Counted from the stretch's first letter, positions 33,835 through 43,232 are shown. The stretch: 64,000 nucleotides of DNA from SW4 sp042466115 (GCF_042466115.1 NZ_JAXHBQ010000001.1:2294001-2358000), one strand, 5' to 3'. The notes: generated by a model from the letters alone, not told the origin. Numbers and translations: made by a program.

Positions 33835-34872
33835 ATGGCAACGGTTGATGTGACAGTGCGCGGCGCGGGCGCGTTCGGGCTTGCGGTCGGGTATGCCTGC
33901 GCGCGGCGCGGCGCGCGTGTGCGTGTAATCGACCCGAACGGGGTCGCCGCTGGGTCCAGCGGCGGGATCGTTGGCGCGCTGGCCCCGCATGTGCCCGAAA
34001 ACTGGAACGACAAGAAGGCGTTTCAATTCGACAGCCTGATGATGGCGGAAACCTTCTGGCAAGAGGTCAGCGGGATTGCGAACCAAGATGTCGGCTATGC
34101 CCGCCTTGGCCGCCTGCAACCCCTGGCCGATGACGCCGCCGTGGCACTTGCCCGTCAACGCAGCGAAACGGCCCGCGACCTGTGGCAGGACCGCGCGACA
34201 TGGCAGGTGATTGACGCGCCCGACACCCAATGGTCACCGCAATCCCCCACTGGCTTGCTGATCCACGACACGCTGACGGCGCGCATCCACCCGCGCCGCG
34301 CGACCCGCGCGCTGGCCGCGGCGATCACAGCACTGGGCGGCGAAATCACAACCGATGGTCCCGATCAGGGCGCAATCGTCTGGGCAACCGGCTGGAAGGG
34401 GTTGAACGACCTGACAGCGCAACACACCCGCATGGTCGGCAACGGGATCAAAGGGCAGGCGGCGCTGTTGCAATTTGATGCGCGCGATCAGCCGCAACTG
34501 TTTGCCGATGCCTTGCACATCGTGCCGCACGACGATGGCACGGTCGCGATCGGGTCAACTTCGGAGCGCGAATTCAGTGACCCGACCAGCACCGACGACC
34601 AGCTTGATGATGTGATCGCGCGCGCATTGCGTGCCTTCCCTGTCCTTGCCAATGCCCCTGTGATCGAACGCTGGGCCGGTGTGCGCCCGCGCGCGCGCAG
34701 CCGTGCGCCAATGATCGGCGCGCATCCGTTTCGGACAGGCGAATACATCGCCAACGGCGGTTTCAAGATCGGCTTTGGCATGGCCCCCAAGGTCGGCGAA
34801 ATCATGGCCGACCTGATCCTTGGCGGGGGCGATACCATTCCCCAAGGGTTCCGCGCCCAAGCCTCGCTTTAA
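33835..34872 (+). CDS. FAD-dependent oxidoreductase, DAO family, MnmC C-terminal-like
   Basis: A 345-residue D-amino-acid-oxidase-fold protein. The FAD Rossmann motif is VTVRGAGAFGLAVGYACARRGARV, and the C-terminal FAD-binding part is GVRPRARSRAPMIGAHP with GGFKIGFGMAPKVGEIMADLI. The GSSGGIVGALAPHVPENW block is close to the GxSG..GALYP region of MnmC. Divergence from mnmD makes it a good candidate for the cmnm5U34 oxidase half of MnmC (removal of the carboxymethyl group), though a general amino-acid oxidase is possible. I start at the ATG at 33835 with AAGGGCAGG upstream. The stop overlaps the convergent dehydratase stop (TTAA). Confidence 0.85.
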   Translation: MATVDVTVRGAGAFGLAVGYACARRGARVRVIDPNGVAAGSSGGIVGALAPHVPENWNDKKAFQFDSLMMAETFWQEVSGIANQDVGYARLGRLQPLADDAAVALARQRSETARDLWQDRATWQVIDAPDTQWSPQSPTGLLIHDTLTARIHPRRATRALAAAITALGGEITTDGPDQGAIVWATGWKGLNDLTAQHTRMVGNGIKGQAALLQFDARDQPQLFADALHIVPHDDGTVAIGSTSEREFSDPTSTDDQLDDVIARALRAFPVLANAPVIERWAGVRPRARSRAPMIGAHPFRTGEYIANGGFKIGFGMAPKVGEIMADLILGGGDTIPQGFRAQASL

Positions 34873-35657
34873 CCTGCCTTGGCGGTCATGCAGACGCGCC
34901 CGTCCTCGCCGCGCACCCAGGCATCGCCACCTTTCCAGCAAAACGTGGCCTCCTCGCCACCGATCAAGGGCGCTGTGGCGCGATAATCGAATGTCGCCAA
35001 GGGCTTGCCCAACTGGTCCTGCGCCATCAACATCAGGACCTGCGCCAGCAACGGCCCATGCACCACCAGCCCGTGATAGCCTTCGATGCGGCGCGCATAG
35101 GGGCGATCGTAGTGGATGCGGTGGCCATTGAACGTCAGCGCGGAATAGCGGAACAGCAGGGTCGTATCAAAGCTGAACACCTCGCTATGGTCCTCGTCGG
35201 TGCGTGCGCTGACGGGGTCGGGCGGGGTGTCGTCGCGCGCGGCATCGCCGCGATAAACAAGGTCTTGCCATTCGGTCAGAACGGTTGCGTGGCGTTGGCG
35301 AATATCGTGGCGCAATCGCACAAATGCGAGAGGCCCCTGCGCGCCATCCTTTTGCGTCACTTTTTCTAGCGTCGTGGTCTTGTCGGCCTTGATGCCCGCA
35401 ACAAGCGGTTGCAGAAACGTCAGCCGCCCACCGGCCCACATGCGCCGCGACAGGCCGGTGTCGGGGATCAGCCCACCCGGTGTGGGATGCCCGTCACGGC
35501 CCAGATTTTCGGGCGTTTCGGGTTCCCAGAAATAAAGCTGGTGAAAGAACGGCGGCAGCGCGCTGCCATAGGAAATGTCGGGGGCGATGCCAAGCGCGGC
35601 CTGCATGGCGCAGGCACGCGCGGGGTCCATCACATCGGTGATCGTTTTCTCGGTCAT
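34869..35657 (-). CDS. FAS1-like/MaoC-type dehydratase (mesaconyl-C4-CoA hydratase/HTD2-like)
   Basis: A 262-residue double hot-dog protein. The N-terminal FAS1-like domain has LPPFFHQLYFWEPETPENLGRDGHP and GLSRRMWAGGRLTF. The C-terminal MaoC-like part has LLFRYSALTFNGHRIHYDRPYARRIEGYHGLVVHGPLLA (quoted in segments), with the catalytic His in the HRIHYD hydratase motif. This is the arrangement of mesaconyl-C4-CoA hydratase and fungal HTD2. The exact acyl-CoA substrate cannot be read. It stands alone on the minus strand, 43 bp beyond the FMN reductase. Confidence 0.87.
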   Translation of the reverse strand: MTEKTITDVMDPARACAMQAALGIAPDISYGSALPPFFHQLYFWEPETPENLGRDGHPTPGGLIPDTGLSRRMWAGGRLTFLQPLVAGIKADKTTTLEKVTQKDGAQGPLAFVRLRHDIRQRHATVLTEWQDLVYRGDAARDDTPPDPVSARTDEDHSEVFSFDTTLLFRYSALTFNGHRIHYDRPYARRIEGYHGLVVHGPLLAQVLMLMAQDQLGKPLATFDYRATAPLIGGEEATFCWKGGDAWVRGEDGRVCMTAKAG

Positions 35658-35700
35658 GGCGCGATTCTAAACCGGATCGCGCAGCGACGGAATCCCAATT

Positions 35701-36222
35701 CTACCGCGCAGCAGCCCGCAAGGCCGTCATAGCCACATCCAACTGCTTGGCGTGGAAATCGTTGGTCAGGTTGCCTTCCGCGTCAAACTGTTCGCTGGAC
35801 TTCGCCACCAGAATTTCCGGTGTGTTGATGATGATGGGCCGGAACGCCACAAGGCACAGACGCAGGGAAAACTGTGTGCGTTCGCCGCCCGCGCGCCCCG
35901 CCGCCGCCGACATGATCGCGACAGGTTTGTCGAGCCACGGATTGCCCTCGGTGCGGCTGACCCAATCAAGGGCGTTCTTCAAAACACCCGAAATCGCCTT
36001 GTTGTATTCCGGTGTCGAAATCACAACGGCTTCGGCCTGCGCGATCTGGTCGGCAAGGGTTTGCACGGCGGCGGGAATCCCTTTGGCCTCCACGTCGCCA
36101 TTATACAGCGGCAGGTTCAAATCGGCCTCGATGGTATCTCCGCCATAGGCCTTGGCCGCCGCCCGCATCAGATAGGTGTTGGTTGATGCCGCGCGCAGCG
36201 ACCCTGAAATTCCCAAGAGCAT
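35701..36222 (-). CDS. NADPH-dependent FMN reductase
   Basis: A 173-residue flavodoxin-like reductase. The phosphate-binding loop is GISGSLRAASTNTYLMRA, and the family signature STPEYNKAISGVLKNALDWVSR follows. It reduces FMN or quinones with NADPH; relatives also act as chromate or azo reductases. RBS AAAGGACGA precedes the ATG. It is divergent from the TPP enzyme gene. Confidence 0.94.
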   Translation of the reverse strand: MLLGISGSLRAASTNTYLMRAAAKAYGGDTIEADLNLPLYNGDVEAKGIPAAVQTLADQIAQAEAVVISTPEYNKAISGVLKNALDWVSRTEGNPWLDKPVAIMSAAAGRAGGERTQFSLRLCLVAFRPIIINTPEILVAKSSEQFDAEGNLTNDFHAKQLDVAMTALRAAAR

Positions 36223-36339
36223 GGTTCGTCCTTTGTTTCTGCCCTTTATCTAGCCACAAATCCCGCAACGGCAATCAAGCGTTCTTGCACAGCGCCTGTG
36301 CGTGGCACATGGTGGCCGCGCAAATCAAACGGGTGCAAC

Positions 36340-37980
36340 ATGCGACACGGCGGCAAAATCCTCAGCGACCAACTGGCAATTCATGGCGTGCGCCGTGTGT
36401 TTTCCGTTCCGGGCGAAAGTTTCCTTGCTGCACTTGACGGGCTTTATGACAGCGGGATCGCCAACATCGTCTGCCGCCAGGAAGGCGGCGCTGCGATGAT
36501 GGCCGAGGCTTATGGCAAGCTGACGGGCCTGCCCGGCGTGGCCTTTGTTACCCGTGGCCCCGGTGCGACCAACGCCAGCGCAGGTATCCATGTCGCCATG
36601 CAGGATTGCACGCCGATGGTCATGTTTGTCGGCCAGATCGCCCGCGACCAGCGCGACCGCGAGGCATTCCAAGAAGTGGATTACCGCGCCATGTTCGGCG
36701 GTTTGGCCAAATGGGTGGCCGAGGTGGACCAGACAGAACGCCTGCCTGAATATATCGCGCGTGCCTTTGCGCTGGCCACATCAGGGCGCCCCGGCCCCGT
36801 GGTGCTTGCCCTGCCCGAAGACATGCTAAGCGCGCAGGCAGATGTGCCAGACACCACTGGCCCCTTGGTCGAACTTGCCCCGACCCTCGCAGGCGTTGCA
36901 GCAGACGCGCTTGACTGGATCGCGCAGGCGAAACGCCCGCTGGTGATTGTCGGTGGGCCGCATTGGTCAACAGGGGCGGCAGATGATCTGGCGCGCTTTG
37001 CGCAAACGCAAGGCCTGCCTGTTGCGCTGGGGTTCCGACGGCAGGATTACCTCGATAACCGCCACCCCAACTACGTGGGTGATCTGAACGTTGGCGTGAA
37101 CCCGAAACTGGCCCAGCGTGTCCGCGATGCGGACCGGCTGTTGGTAATCGGTTCGCGGCTGGGCGATATCGAAACCCAAGGCTACACGCTGGTCGATCCG
37201 GAGGCGCCGACCCAATCCATCCTGCATGTCCATGCCGATGCTGATGAGTTGGGCCGCGTTTATCACCCCGACCTTTGCGTCACGGCTGACGCGGTATCGT
37301 TCATCCGCGCCATGTCGCGCCTGCCTGCCTGTGGCACCGATTGGGCCGCTTGGACCAAAGCCGCGCGCGCCGATTACGAGGGCTGGCGCACCCCGCAGCA
37401 AAGCCCCGGCGCGGTGAAGCAGGAACAGATCATCGCCTGGCTGTCCGACAACCTGCCCGACGATACGATCCTGACCAATGGCGCGGGCAATTACGCTGCA
37501 TGGCTGCACCGCTATTTCACCTACAAGGGGTTTCGCACCCAGCTAGCACCCACGTCCGGTTCCATGGGCTACGGCTTCCCGGCGGCGATTTCCGCCAGCC
37601 TTGAACATCCTGACCGCACGGTGGTTTGTCTTGCCGGTGATGGTTGCTTCCAGATGACGCTGAACGAAATGTCCACGGCAATCCAGCACGGCGCGACGCC
37701 GATCACGCTGGTGATGAACAATGGGCGCTATGGCACAATCCGCATGCATCAGGAAAAGCACTACCCCGGACGGGTGTCAGGCACGCAGCTTGCCAACCCC
37801 GATTTCGCCGCCCTCGCGCGGGCCTATGGCGGACACGGTGAAACCGTGACCGAGGGCGCGCAATTTGCAGAGGCATTCGCGCGCGCACAGGCCTCAAACC
37901 TGCCCGCCGTGATCGAACTCACCATCGACCCAGATGCGCTGTCCACAGGCACGACCCTTAGCGGAATGCGCCCCCCCTAA
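36340..37980 (+). CDS. Thiamine-diphosphate enzyme, acetolactate-synthase-like
   Basis: A 546-residue member of the ALS/pyruvate-oxidase superfamily. The N-terminal PYR domain has the TPP-activating Glu in IVCRQEGGAAMMAEAYGKLTG. The central domain is DHS-like (VIVGGPHWSTGAADDLARF). The C-terminal PP domain has the TPP motif GDGCFQMTLNEMSTAIQ ending NNGRYGT. Probable non-biosynthetic: no small subunit follows, and it is isolated beside the island boundary. The start at 36340 (MRHGGKIL) is chosen because family members begin just before GGKILSDQL. Substrate not determined. Confidence 0.9.
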   Translation: MRHGGKILSDQLAIHGVRRVFSVPGESFLAALDGLYDSGIANIVCRQEGGAAMMAEAYGKLTGLPGVAFVTRGPGATNASAGIHVAMQDCTPMVMFVGQIARDQRDREAFQEVDYRAMFGGLAKWVAEVDQTERLPEYIARAFALATSGRPGPVVLALPEDMLSAQADVPDTTGPLVELAPTLAGVAADALDWIAQAKRPLVIVGGPHWSTGAADDLARFAQTQGLPVALGFRRQDYLDNRHPNYVGDLNVGVNPKLAQRVRDADRLLVIGSRLGDIETQGYTLVDPEAPTQSILHVHADADELGRVYHPDLCVTADAVSFIRAMSRLPACGTDWAAWTKAARADYEGWRTPQQSPGAVKQEQIIAWLSDNLPDDTILTNGAGNYAAWLHRYFTYKGFRTQLAPTSGSMGYGFPAAISASLEHPDRTVVCLAGDGCFQMTLNEMSTAIQHGATPITLVMNNGRYGTIRMHQEKHYPGRVSGTQLANPDFAALARAYGGHGETVTEGAQFAEAFARAQASNLPAVIELTIDPDALSTGTTLSGMRPP

Positions 37981-38238
37981 TTCAACTGTTCGAAATACGA
38001 GTCCTGTAGAGCAGGTCAGTGCAGTTGGCGACGCAATCGCAGCGAAGGGCCGCTTCGAGCCCACACTGTAAATTAGATATTCTCGCTGCATGCGCACGCA
38101 GCGGAAAAAATGCGACATGAGCGAAAACTTTCATGATGCGCCGCGGCAGCCGGAAGCGGCCATTCGGACAAATGCCATGCTCTCGTCGTCAGCGCTGTGC
38201 TGATGTCTGGGTTTGGAAGGAGGATTGGAGGGCATATA
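37981..38238. other. Non-coding DNA at the left island edge
   Basis: The stretch between the TPP enzyme and the recombinase remnant has no supported gene. It is less GC-rich than the flanks and reads like decayed intergenic DNA. Only short overlapping frames without RBS are present. Confidence 0.5.
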
Positions 38239-38674
38239 ATGCCAAGAGTCCAACTTCCGGCAGTCACCCCAAAACACAAAGCATGGAACAAAGGGCGGAT
38301 CATCGGTCAGAAACGACCGCTGCTTCCCAAACAGGTTTGGGCCATTCGTGCCCATCTCGAGCTTGCGGGATACCTACGTGATCCTGATCGGATGCCGCTT
38401 TATGTTCCCGAGCCGTTTTCACGACCGCCCGCATATCTCGACACGTCAATACGTCCGGCTGGTGCGAGACTGGGTGACAGCGATTGGTCTGGAACCCAGC
38501 GGATACGGCACGCACTCGATGCGCCGCACCAAAGCTGCGGAGATTTACCGCAAGACGGGCAACCGATCCGCCGTGCAACTTTTGTTGGGCCACACTAAGG
38601 TTGATAGCGCAGTGCGTTATCTGGGTGTTGAATTGGAAGATGCCCTGAATTTCGCTGAGCGTATCGACATCTAA
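38239..38674 (+). pseudogene. Tyrosine recombinase/integrase, internally deleted and frameshifted
   Basis: The first part in one frame (MPRVQLPAVTPKHKAWNKG, GQKRPLLPKQVWAIRAHLE) and the second part in another frame (FPSRFHDRPHISTRQYVRL, YGTHSMRRTKAAEIYRKTG, LLLGHTKVDSAVRYLG) match the start and end of a common ~200-residue integrase family. The C-terminal R (HSMRRT), H (GHT) and Y (RYLG) catalytic residues remain. Roughly 80-100 central residues, including the first catalytic Arg, are missing at a junction near 38375-38405, together with a frame change. The product cannot be functional. A GGAGG-type RBS remains upstream. Confidence 0.82.
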
Positions 38675-38881
38675 GACCTGTTGGCGGGCGGTTCGTGCCG
38701 TTCGCCGATCCAGACTAATCCTTCATAACTCCCGCAGCAGTTGCAAGACTGAGCCCAAACTTCTAGATTGCAGCGTCGCAGCGAAATTCGGCCTTTGGAA
38801 ACTTAGTTATATCACTGACCCGATCGAACAAACCTGCCATCGGTTCCCTGCCTGACAGGCCGGATCAAAGGGGACGCACAA

Positions 38882-39877
38882 TCAATCTTGAGACCACTGC
38901 ACTTTCAGGCTGCCCGCAGGTGGCTTCGTGTTCAGAATGTCTGCAACTTCGCTGAGTGGCAGGCGATGGGACGCTGCGCGATCAATGTCTGACCCCAGCT
39001 TCGCGATGACGCCAAGGGCCTCTGGAATATTGTGGTTGAGGGAATGCGATCCCGCGAGGGTCAGCTGGCGACGGAATAACTCGAATGGGGACACGTCTAT
39101 TTTTGCATCAGACGGGCAGACGCCGAAGAAGAGCCCCTTGCCACCGTTTGCCATGTAGTACGTGAGGGCAGAGGCGACCTGCGGCACGCCAGTGGCCTCG
39201 ACCGTCAGATCCGCGCGGTGATGCCATTGTTTGAGATCATCGGATCCCGAGGCGACCGCATCAAACCCAAAGCTTGATGCAAGCTCCAAGCGATCCTCTG
39301 AAATATCGACGAACGCGACGCGGTCGACACCGCTGGTTTTCAACGCCAGTCCCATCAACAGCCCCATCGGACCCGCCCCGAAAATGAGAGCGTCTTCCAT
39401 CCACGGTTCGTGAACAGCATCCAGACCGTTCAGGACACAGCCCATCGGTTCTGCCAAGGCCGCCTGAAGAAAGCTCATGTCGCCAATCGGGTGAACAGCG
39501 GTGGCTTTGACAACGCTGAGTTCGGCAAATCCGCCGTGGGTTGTCACGCCATATGCGCCGAGGTTTTCGCATAAATGCGCCCAGCCGCGCGTACAGGCGC
39601 GGCAATTCCCACATTCGATGTTGGGGTCGACGGCGACGCGGTCACCCGCTTTTACGTCCGTGACGTCTGCCCCCACTTCAATAACCACGCCTGCGTATTC
39701 ATGCCCCGGCACGACCGGAAAGGCTCCTGTGCCGTAGTTGTCTTTCAGGACTTCATAATCTGTGTGGCAAATGCCGCTGGCTTTGACCTGCACGACAACC
39801 TCGCCCGGTCCTGCCTTTGGATCCGGCAAATCGGTGTAGGACACTTCGTTCTTGGCGGTGAATACGATCGCTTTCAT
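38882..39877 (-). CDS. Zinc-dependent alcohol dehydrogenase (polyol dehydrogenase)
   Basis: A 331-residue MDR-family enzyme. Catalytic zinc ligands lie in SGICHTD and GHEYAG; the structural zinc site has four cysteines in ECGNCRACTRGWAHLC. The cofactor motif is ALIFGAGPMGLLMGLALK, followed by VDISEDRLELA; the Asp favours NAD. It is the last gene of the polyol operon, six bases after mtlK. By analogy with Agrobacterium polyol loci it may be a D-altritol/galactitol- or sorbitol-type dehydrogenase; the exact polyol is inference. Confidence 0.9.
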   Translation of the reverse strand: MKAIVFTAKNEVSYTDLPDPKAGPGEVVVQVKASGICHTDYEVLKDNYGTGAFPVVPGHEYAGVVIEVGADVTDVKAGDRVAVDPNIECGNCRACTRGWAHLCENLGAYGVTTHGGFAELSVVKATAVHPIGDMSFLQAALAEPMGCVLNGLDAVHEPWMEDALIFGAGPMGLLMGLALKTSGVDRVAFVDISEDRLELASSFGFDAVASGSDDLKQWHHRADLTVEATGVPQVASALTYYMANGGKGLFFGVCPSDAKIDVSPFELFRRQLTLAGSHSLNHNIPEALGVIAKLGSDIDRAASHRLPLSEVADILNTKPPAGSLKVQWSQD

Positions 39878-39883
39878 GGCGGT

Positions 39884-41365
39884 TTATCCTTGTACGTAAC
39901 GGCGCAGGGCAGCTTCGACGCCATCCGCCCAAATCAGTGTAAGCCATTCGGAAAACTGGGCCGCAAAAGCATCGTTCTGCGCGAGGTCCCCATAAAGGTC
40001 GCGCTGATCGAGCCATGTCTGCGGGTTGGTTTTGGCGGCTTTCGCAGCCTTATTCAGGCTGCTCCAGATCGGATCGTTCGTCTCTATCTTCGATCCGTCT
40101 TCGCGCGTGCCTTCGCACATCCGCGCCCAGATCGCCTGCGACAAGGCGAGCCCGTTTATGGGTGTGCCAGCCGCCAATGCATCGCGCAAAGTCGGCAGGA
40201 TAAATCCCGTCTGGCGCGACGATCCGTCAAACGCCACGCGGCGCACCGTATCGATAATCTCGGGATTGGAAAAGCGACTATCGATCAGGTCGACATAGGC
40301 GGCTGGCGTCATGCCCGGCACGGCATCGACCTGTGCTGCAATCTCTGTCCCTGCGGTCTTGCGGAAATAATCCCCGATGAGCGGATGATTCATGCAATCT
40401 GATATGAACTCGACAGACAGCACTTCGCCCGCATTAGCGATCAACTGGTGCCCGCCGTTCAGAATGCGGATCTTCATCGCTTCAAAGGCGTGAACATTAT
40501 CGGTGAACGTAGCCCCTGCACCGTCCCAGTCAGGACGGCCCGCGCAGAATTTGTCTTCGATCACCCATTGGCGGAAATTTTCATGGGTCACAGGGGCCGC
40601 GTCATCCAGCCCTAAGGTGTGCACAAGTTCCAGCTCTTTCGGGCCCGTCGCGGGCACGATGCAATCCACCATGGAATTCGGGAACGTGCAGTTGGCGTCG
40701 ATCCAATCGGTCAGATCGGGGTCGGACAGGCGGGCGAGGGACACGACCGTCTGGCGCAAAATATCACCATTCCCTTGCAGGTTATCGCAGCTTTGGCAGG
40801 TGAAGGGGCCGGTGCCCTTTGCGCGTCGCACCTTCAGCGCGGCAATCATCGCGCCGAAAGCGGTCCGTGGCTTATCTGGGTTTGCAGCATCGTGCGCCAT
40901 ATCAGCATGACCCGCATCGAATGCTTTGCTGACAGGATCAATGTAATAACCACCCTCGGTGACCGTCAGCGCGACAACACGAATGGCGGGGTCCGCCATT
41001 TGGGCGATCAATGCGGCGTTGTCTTCTTCGACGGGGACGAACCCGATCATGGAGCCGACGACTTCGGCAGACCGGCCTTTGGGGTCCAATTCGATCAGAG
41101 TCGTAAGGTAATCTTGCGCGGCCAATCTATCGCGCTGTGCGGCGTCACCGGCACGAACACCCGCCCCGATAATCGCCCAATCCTGCGCCTCACCACTTTG
41201 CATCAAACGGTGCAGATACCACGCCTGATGGGCGCGGTGGAAATTGCCCAAGCCGATATGCACGATACCTGCGCTCAGAGCGGCACGGTCATAGGTGGGG
41301 CCGCTTACGCCAACGGGCAGGTTCGCCAAGGCGGCGTTGGAAAGTTTAGTCAGTGCATTGGTCAT
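39884..41365 (-). CDS. mtlK: Mannitol 2-dehydrogenase family polyol dehydrogenase
   Basis: A 493-residue long-chain polyol dehydrogenase without zinc. The N-terminal nucleotide motif is VHIGLGNFHRAHQAWYL; later conserved parts are TVTEGGYYID, SCDNLQGNGDILRQTV, FPNSMVDCIVPA and KIRILNGGHQLIA. It oxidises D-mannitol (or D-arabinitol, D-sorbitol) at C2 to the ketose with NAD. Gene order SBP-permease-permease-ATPase-MtlK is that of the Rhodobacter smo/mtl operon. I start at the ATG at 41365; the frame to 41398 overlaps the ATPase gene. Confidence 0.93.
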   Translation of the reverse strand: MTNALTKLSNAALANLPVGVSGPTYDRAALSAGIVHIGLGNFHRAHQAWYLHRLMQSGEAQDWAIIGAGVRAGDAAQRDRLAAQDYLTTLIELDPKGRSAEVVGSMIGFVPVEEDNAALIAQMADPAIRVVALTVTEGGYYIDPVSKAFDAGHADMAHDAANPDKPRTAFGAMIAALKVRRAKGTGPFTCQSCDNLQGNGDILRQTVVSLARLSDPDLTDWIDANCTFPNSMVDCIVPATGPKELELVHTLGLDDAAPVTHENFRQWVIEDKFCAGRPDWDGAGATFTDNVHAFEAMKIRILNGGHQLIANAGEVLSVEFISDCMNHPLIGDYFRKTAGTEIAAQVDAVPGMTPAAYVDLIDSRFSNPEIIDTVRRVAFDGSSRQTGFILPTLRDALAAGTPINGLALSQAIWARMCEGTREDGSKIETNDPIWSSLNKAAKAAKTNPQTWLDQRDLYGDLAQNDAFAAQFSEWLTLIWADGVEAALRRYVQG

Positions 41366-41369
41366 GGGT

Positions 41370-42374
41370 TTAGGCCATCCGTAAGCCATCTGCGCCAAAC
41401 TTGTGAATCAAGGTGGGATTTGGTGTCAGGTAGACCGTGTCACCATGGCTAACCGCAACGTCACCGGTTGCACGCACCGTCATTGGATCACACCCCTCAA
41501 TGCCGTGGATATGGATGAAGGTGTCCGATCCAAGGTGTTCTGCCACGCCAACGGTGCCTTGCCACTGGCCTTCCGTTGTAGACACCTCGATATGTTCAGG
41601 ACGGATACCGATGGTGTGGGCGTTGTGTTTCGCGGCCTCTGCACCCTCGATCAGGTTCATCTTGGGCGATCCGATGAAGCCAGCGACAAATTTATTGCGC
41701 GGTTCGCGATACAACTCAAGTGGGCTGCCCACCTGTTCGATGACACCGGCCTGAAGCACAACAATCTTGTCCGCCATTGTCATGGCTTCGACCTGATCGT
41801 GGGTCACATAGACCATCGTGGTATCAAGTTTCTTGTGCAGCTCAGAGATTTCCATCCGCATGCCCACGCGCAGGGCGGCATCAAGGTTGGACAGAGGTTC
41901 GTCAAACAAGAACGCGGAAGGTTCGCGTACAATCGCACGACCAATGGCGACACGCTGGCGCTGACCACCTGAAAGCTGCCCAGGCTTGCGATCAAGGTAA
42001 TCGGTCAGGTTCAGCGCCTTGGCCGCAGCCTCAATCCGCTTGTTCTGTTCATCGGCGCTCATCTTCGCCATCTTCATCGGGAAGGCGATGTTCTTGCGCA
42101 CCGACATATGCGGGTAAAGCGCATAGGATTGAAATACCATCGCAAGGCCACGTTTCGCGGGCGGCAGGTCGGTGGCGTCCTTGCCGTCGATCTCGATGTT
42201 GCCCGAGGTGGTATCCTCAAGCCCGGCAATCAAACGCAGCAGCGTCGACTTGCCGCAGCCCGACGGACCGACAAACACAACGAACTCGCCGTCCTCGATT
42301 TCCAGGTCCAGCGGCGGGATGACTTCCACGTCGCCGAACTTCTTCTGAACCTGCTTGAGCTGAATGCGTCCCAT
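41370..42374 (-). CDS. smoK: ABC transporter ATPase, MalK/UgpC/SmoK type
   Basis: A 334-residue sugar-ABC ATPase. Walker A GPSGCGKST, Q-loop VFQSYALYPHM, signature LSGGQRQRVAIGRA, Walker B FLFDEPLSNLD and the H-loop THDQVEA are intact. A C-terminal ~100-residue TOBE regulatory domain (IGIRPEHIEV) follows. It energises the two permeases encoded just upstream. RBS AAGGA lies eight bases before the ATG. Confidence 0.96.
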   Translation of the reverse strand: MGRIQLKQVQKKFGDVEVIPPLDLEIEDGEFVVFVGPSGCGKSTLLRLIAGLEDTTSGNIEIDGKDATDLPPAKRGLAMVFQSYALYPHMSVRKNIAFPMKMAKMSADEQNKRIEAAAKALNLTDYLDRKPGQLSGGQRQRVAIGRAIVREPSAFLFDEPLSNLDAALRVGMRMEISELHKKLDTTMVYVTHDQVEAMTMADKIVVLQAGVIEQVGSPLELYREPRNKFVAGFIGSPKMNLIEGAEAAKHNAHTIGIRPEHIEVSTTEGQWQGTVGVAEHLGSDTFIHIHGIEGCDPMTVRATGDVAVSHGDTVYLTPNPTLIHKFGADGLRMA

Positions 42375-42384
42375 GTTTCGTTCC

Positions 42385-43218
42385 TTACTTCACGGCGCCG
42401 AAGGTCAGGCCCCGGACAAGTTGTTTCTGGCTGAACCAGCCCATGATGAGGATTGGCGCAATGGCCATGATCGAGGCCGCACTCAATTTGGCGTAGAACA
42501 GACCCTCCGGGCTGGAATAGCTGGCGATGAAAGCGGTCAATGGTGCCGCCTTGGCAGCTGTGAGGTTCAACGTCCAGAATGCTTCGTTCCACGCCAGAAT
42601 AATGTTGAGCAACACCGTCGACGCCATGCCGGGAACCGCCATTGGCGTCAGCACGTAAATGATTTCTTCGCGCAGGCTCGCCCCGTCCATCCGCGCCGCT
42701 TCAAGGATTTCGCCGGGGATTTCCTTGAAGTAGGTATAAAGCATCCAGATGATGATCGGCAGGTTGATCATCATCAACACAAACACCAGCATCGCACGGC
42801 TATCCAGAATGTCGAACTGAATGCAGATCAGATAGATCGGGATCAGCACGCCAACGGGTGGCAGCATCTTGGTCGACAGCATCCACATCAACACATCTTT
42901 GGTGCGCTTGGCCGGCACAAAGGCCATTGACCAGGCGGCAGGCACGGCGATCACCAGCCCCAAGAACGTAGAGCCAACAGAAATGATGACCGAGTTCATG
43001 AAGAACTTGAAATAATCCGACCTTGCGTTGACCTCCAAGTAGCCGTTCACGGACCAACCAGAGTTGAACAGAACCTCAAGCGGCGCACGGATCGCGTCCT
43101 CTTCGGTCTTGAACGACAGGATCAGGATCCAAAGGATCGGAAAGAACATCATAAAGCCAAGGGTTCCGGCGATTGCCGTATTCATGACCTTTTTCTGGTT
43201 CGAGACTGCACGTGCCAT
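42385..43218 (-). CDS. smoG: ABC polyol/sugar permease, MalG type
   Basis: A 277-residue inner-membrane protein with six helices. The EAA loop reads ILEAARMDGASLREEIIYVLTPMAVPG in segments, and the tail ends with QKQLVRGLTFGAVK, typical of MalG. RBS AGGAGAGA precedes the ATG. It pairs with the MalF-type protein encoded 15 bp upstream. Confidence 0.95.
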   Translation of the reverse strand: MARAVSNQKKVMNTAIAGTLGFMMFFPILWILILSFKTEEDAIRAPLEVLFNSGWSVNGYLEVNARSDYFKFFMNSVIISVGSTFLGLVIAVPAAWSMAFVPAKRTKDVLMWMLSTKMLPPVGVLIPIYLICIQFDILDSRAMLVFVLMMINLPIIIWMLYTYFKEIPGEILEAARMDGASLREEIIYVLTPMAVPGMASTVLLNIILAWNEAFWTLNLTAAKAAPLTAFIASYSSPEGLFYAKLSAASIMAIAPILIMGWFSQKQLVRGLTFGAVK

Positions 43219-43232
43219 ATCCGTCTCTCCTA

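Noticed and set aside
41403..41972. 189-residue plus-strand frame over the ABC ATPase
   Set aside because: Mirror image of smoK, which has all ABC motifs; Cys/His-rich shadow composition and no RBS.
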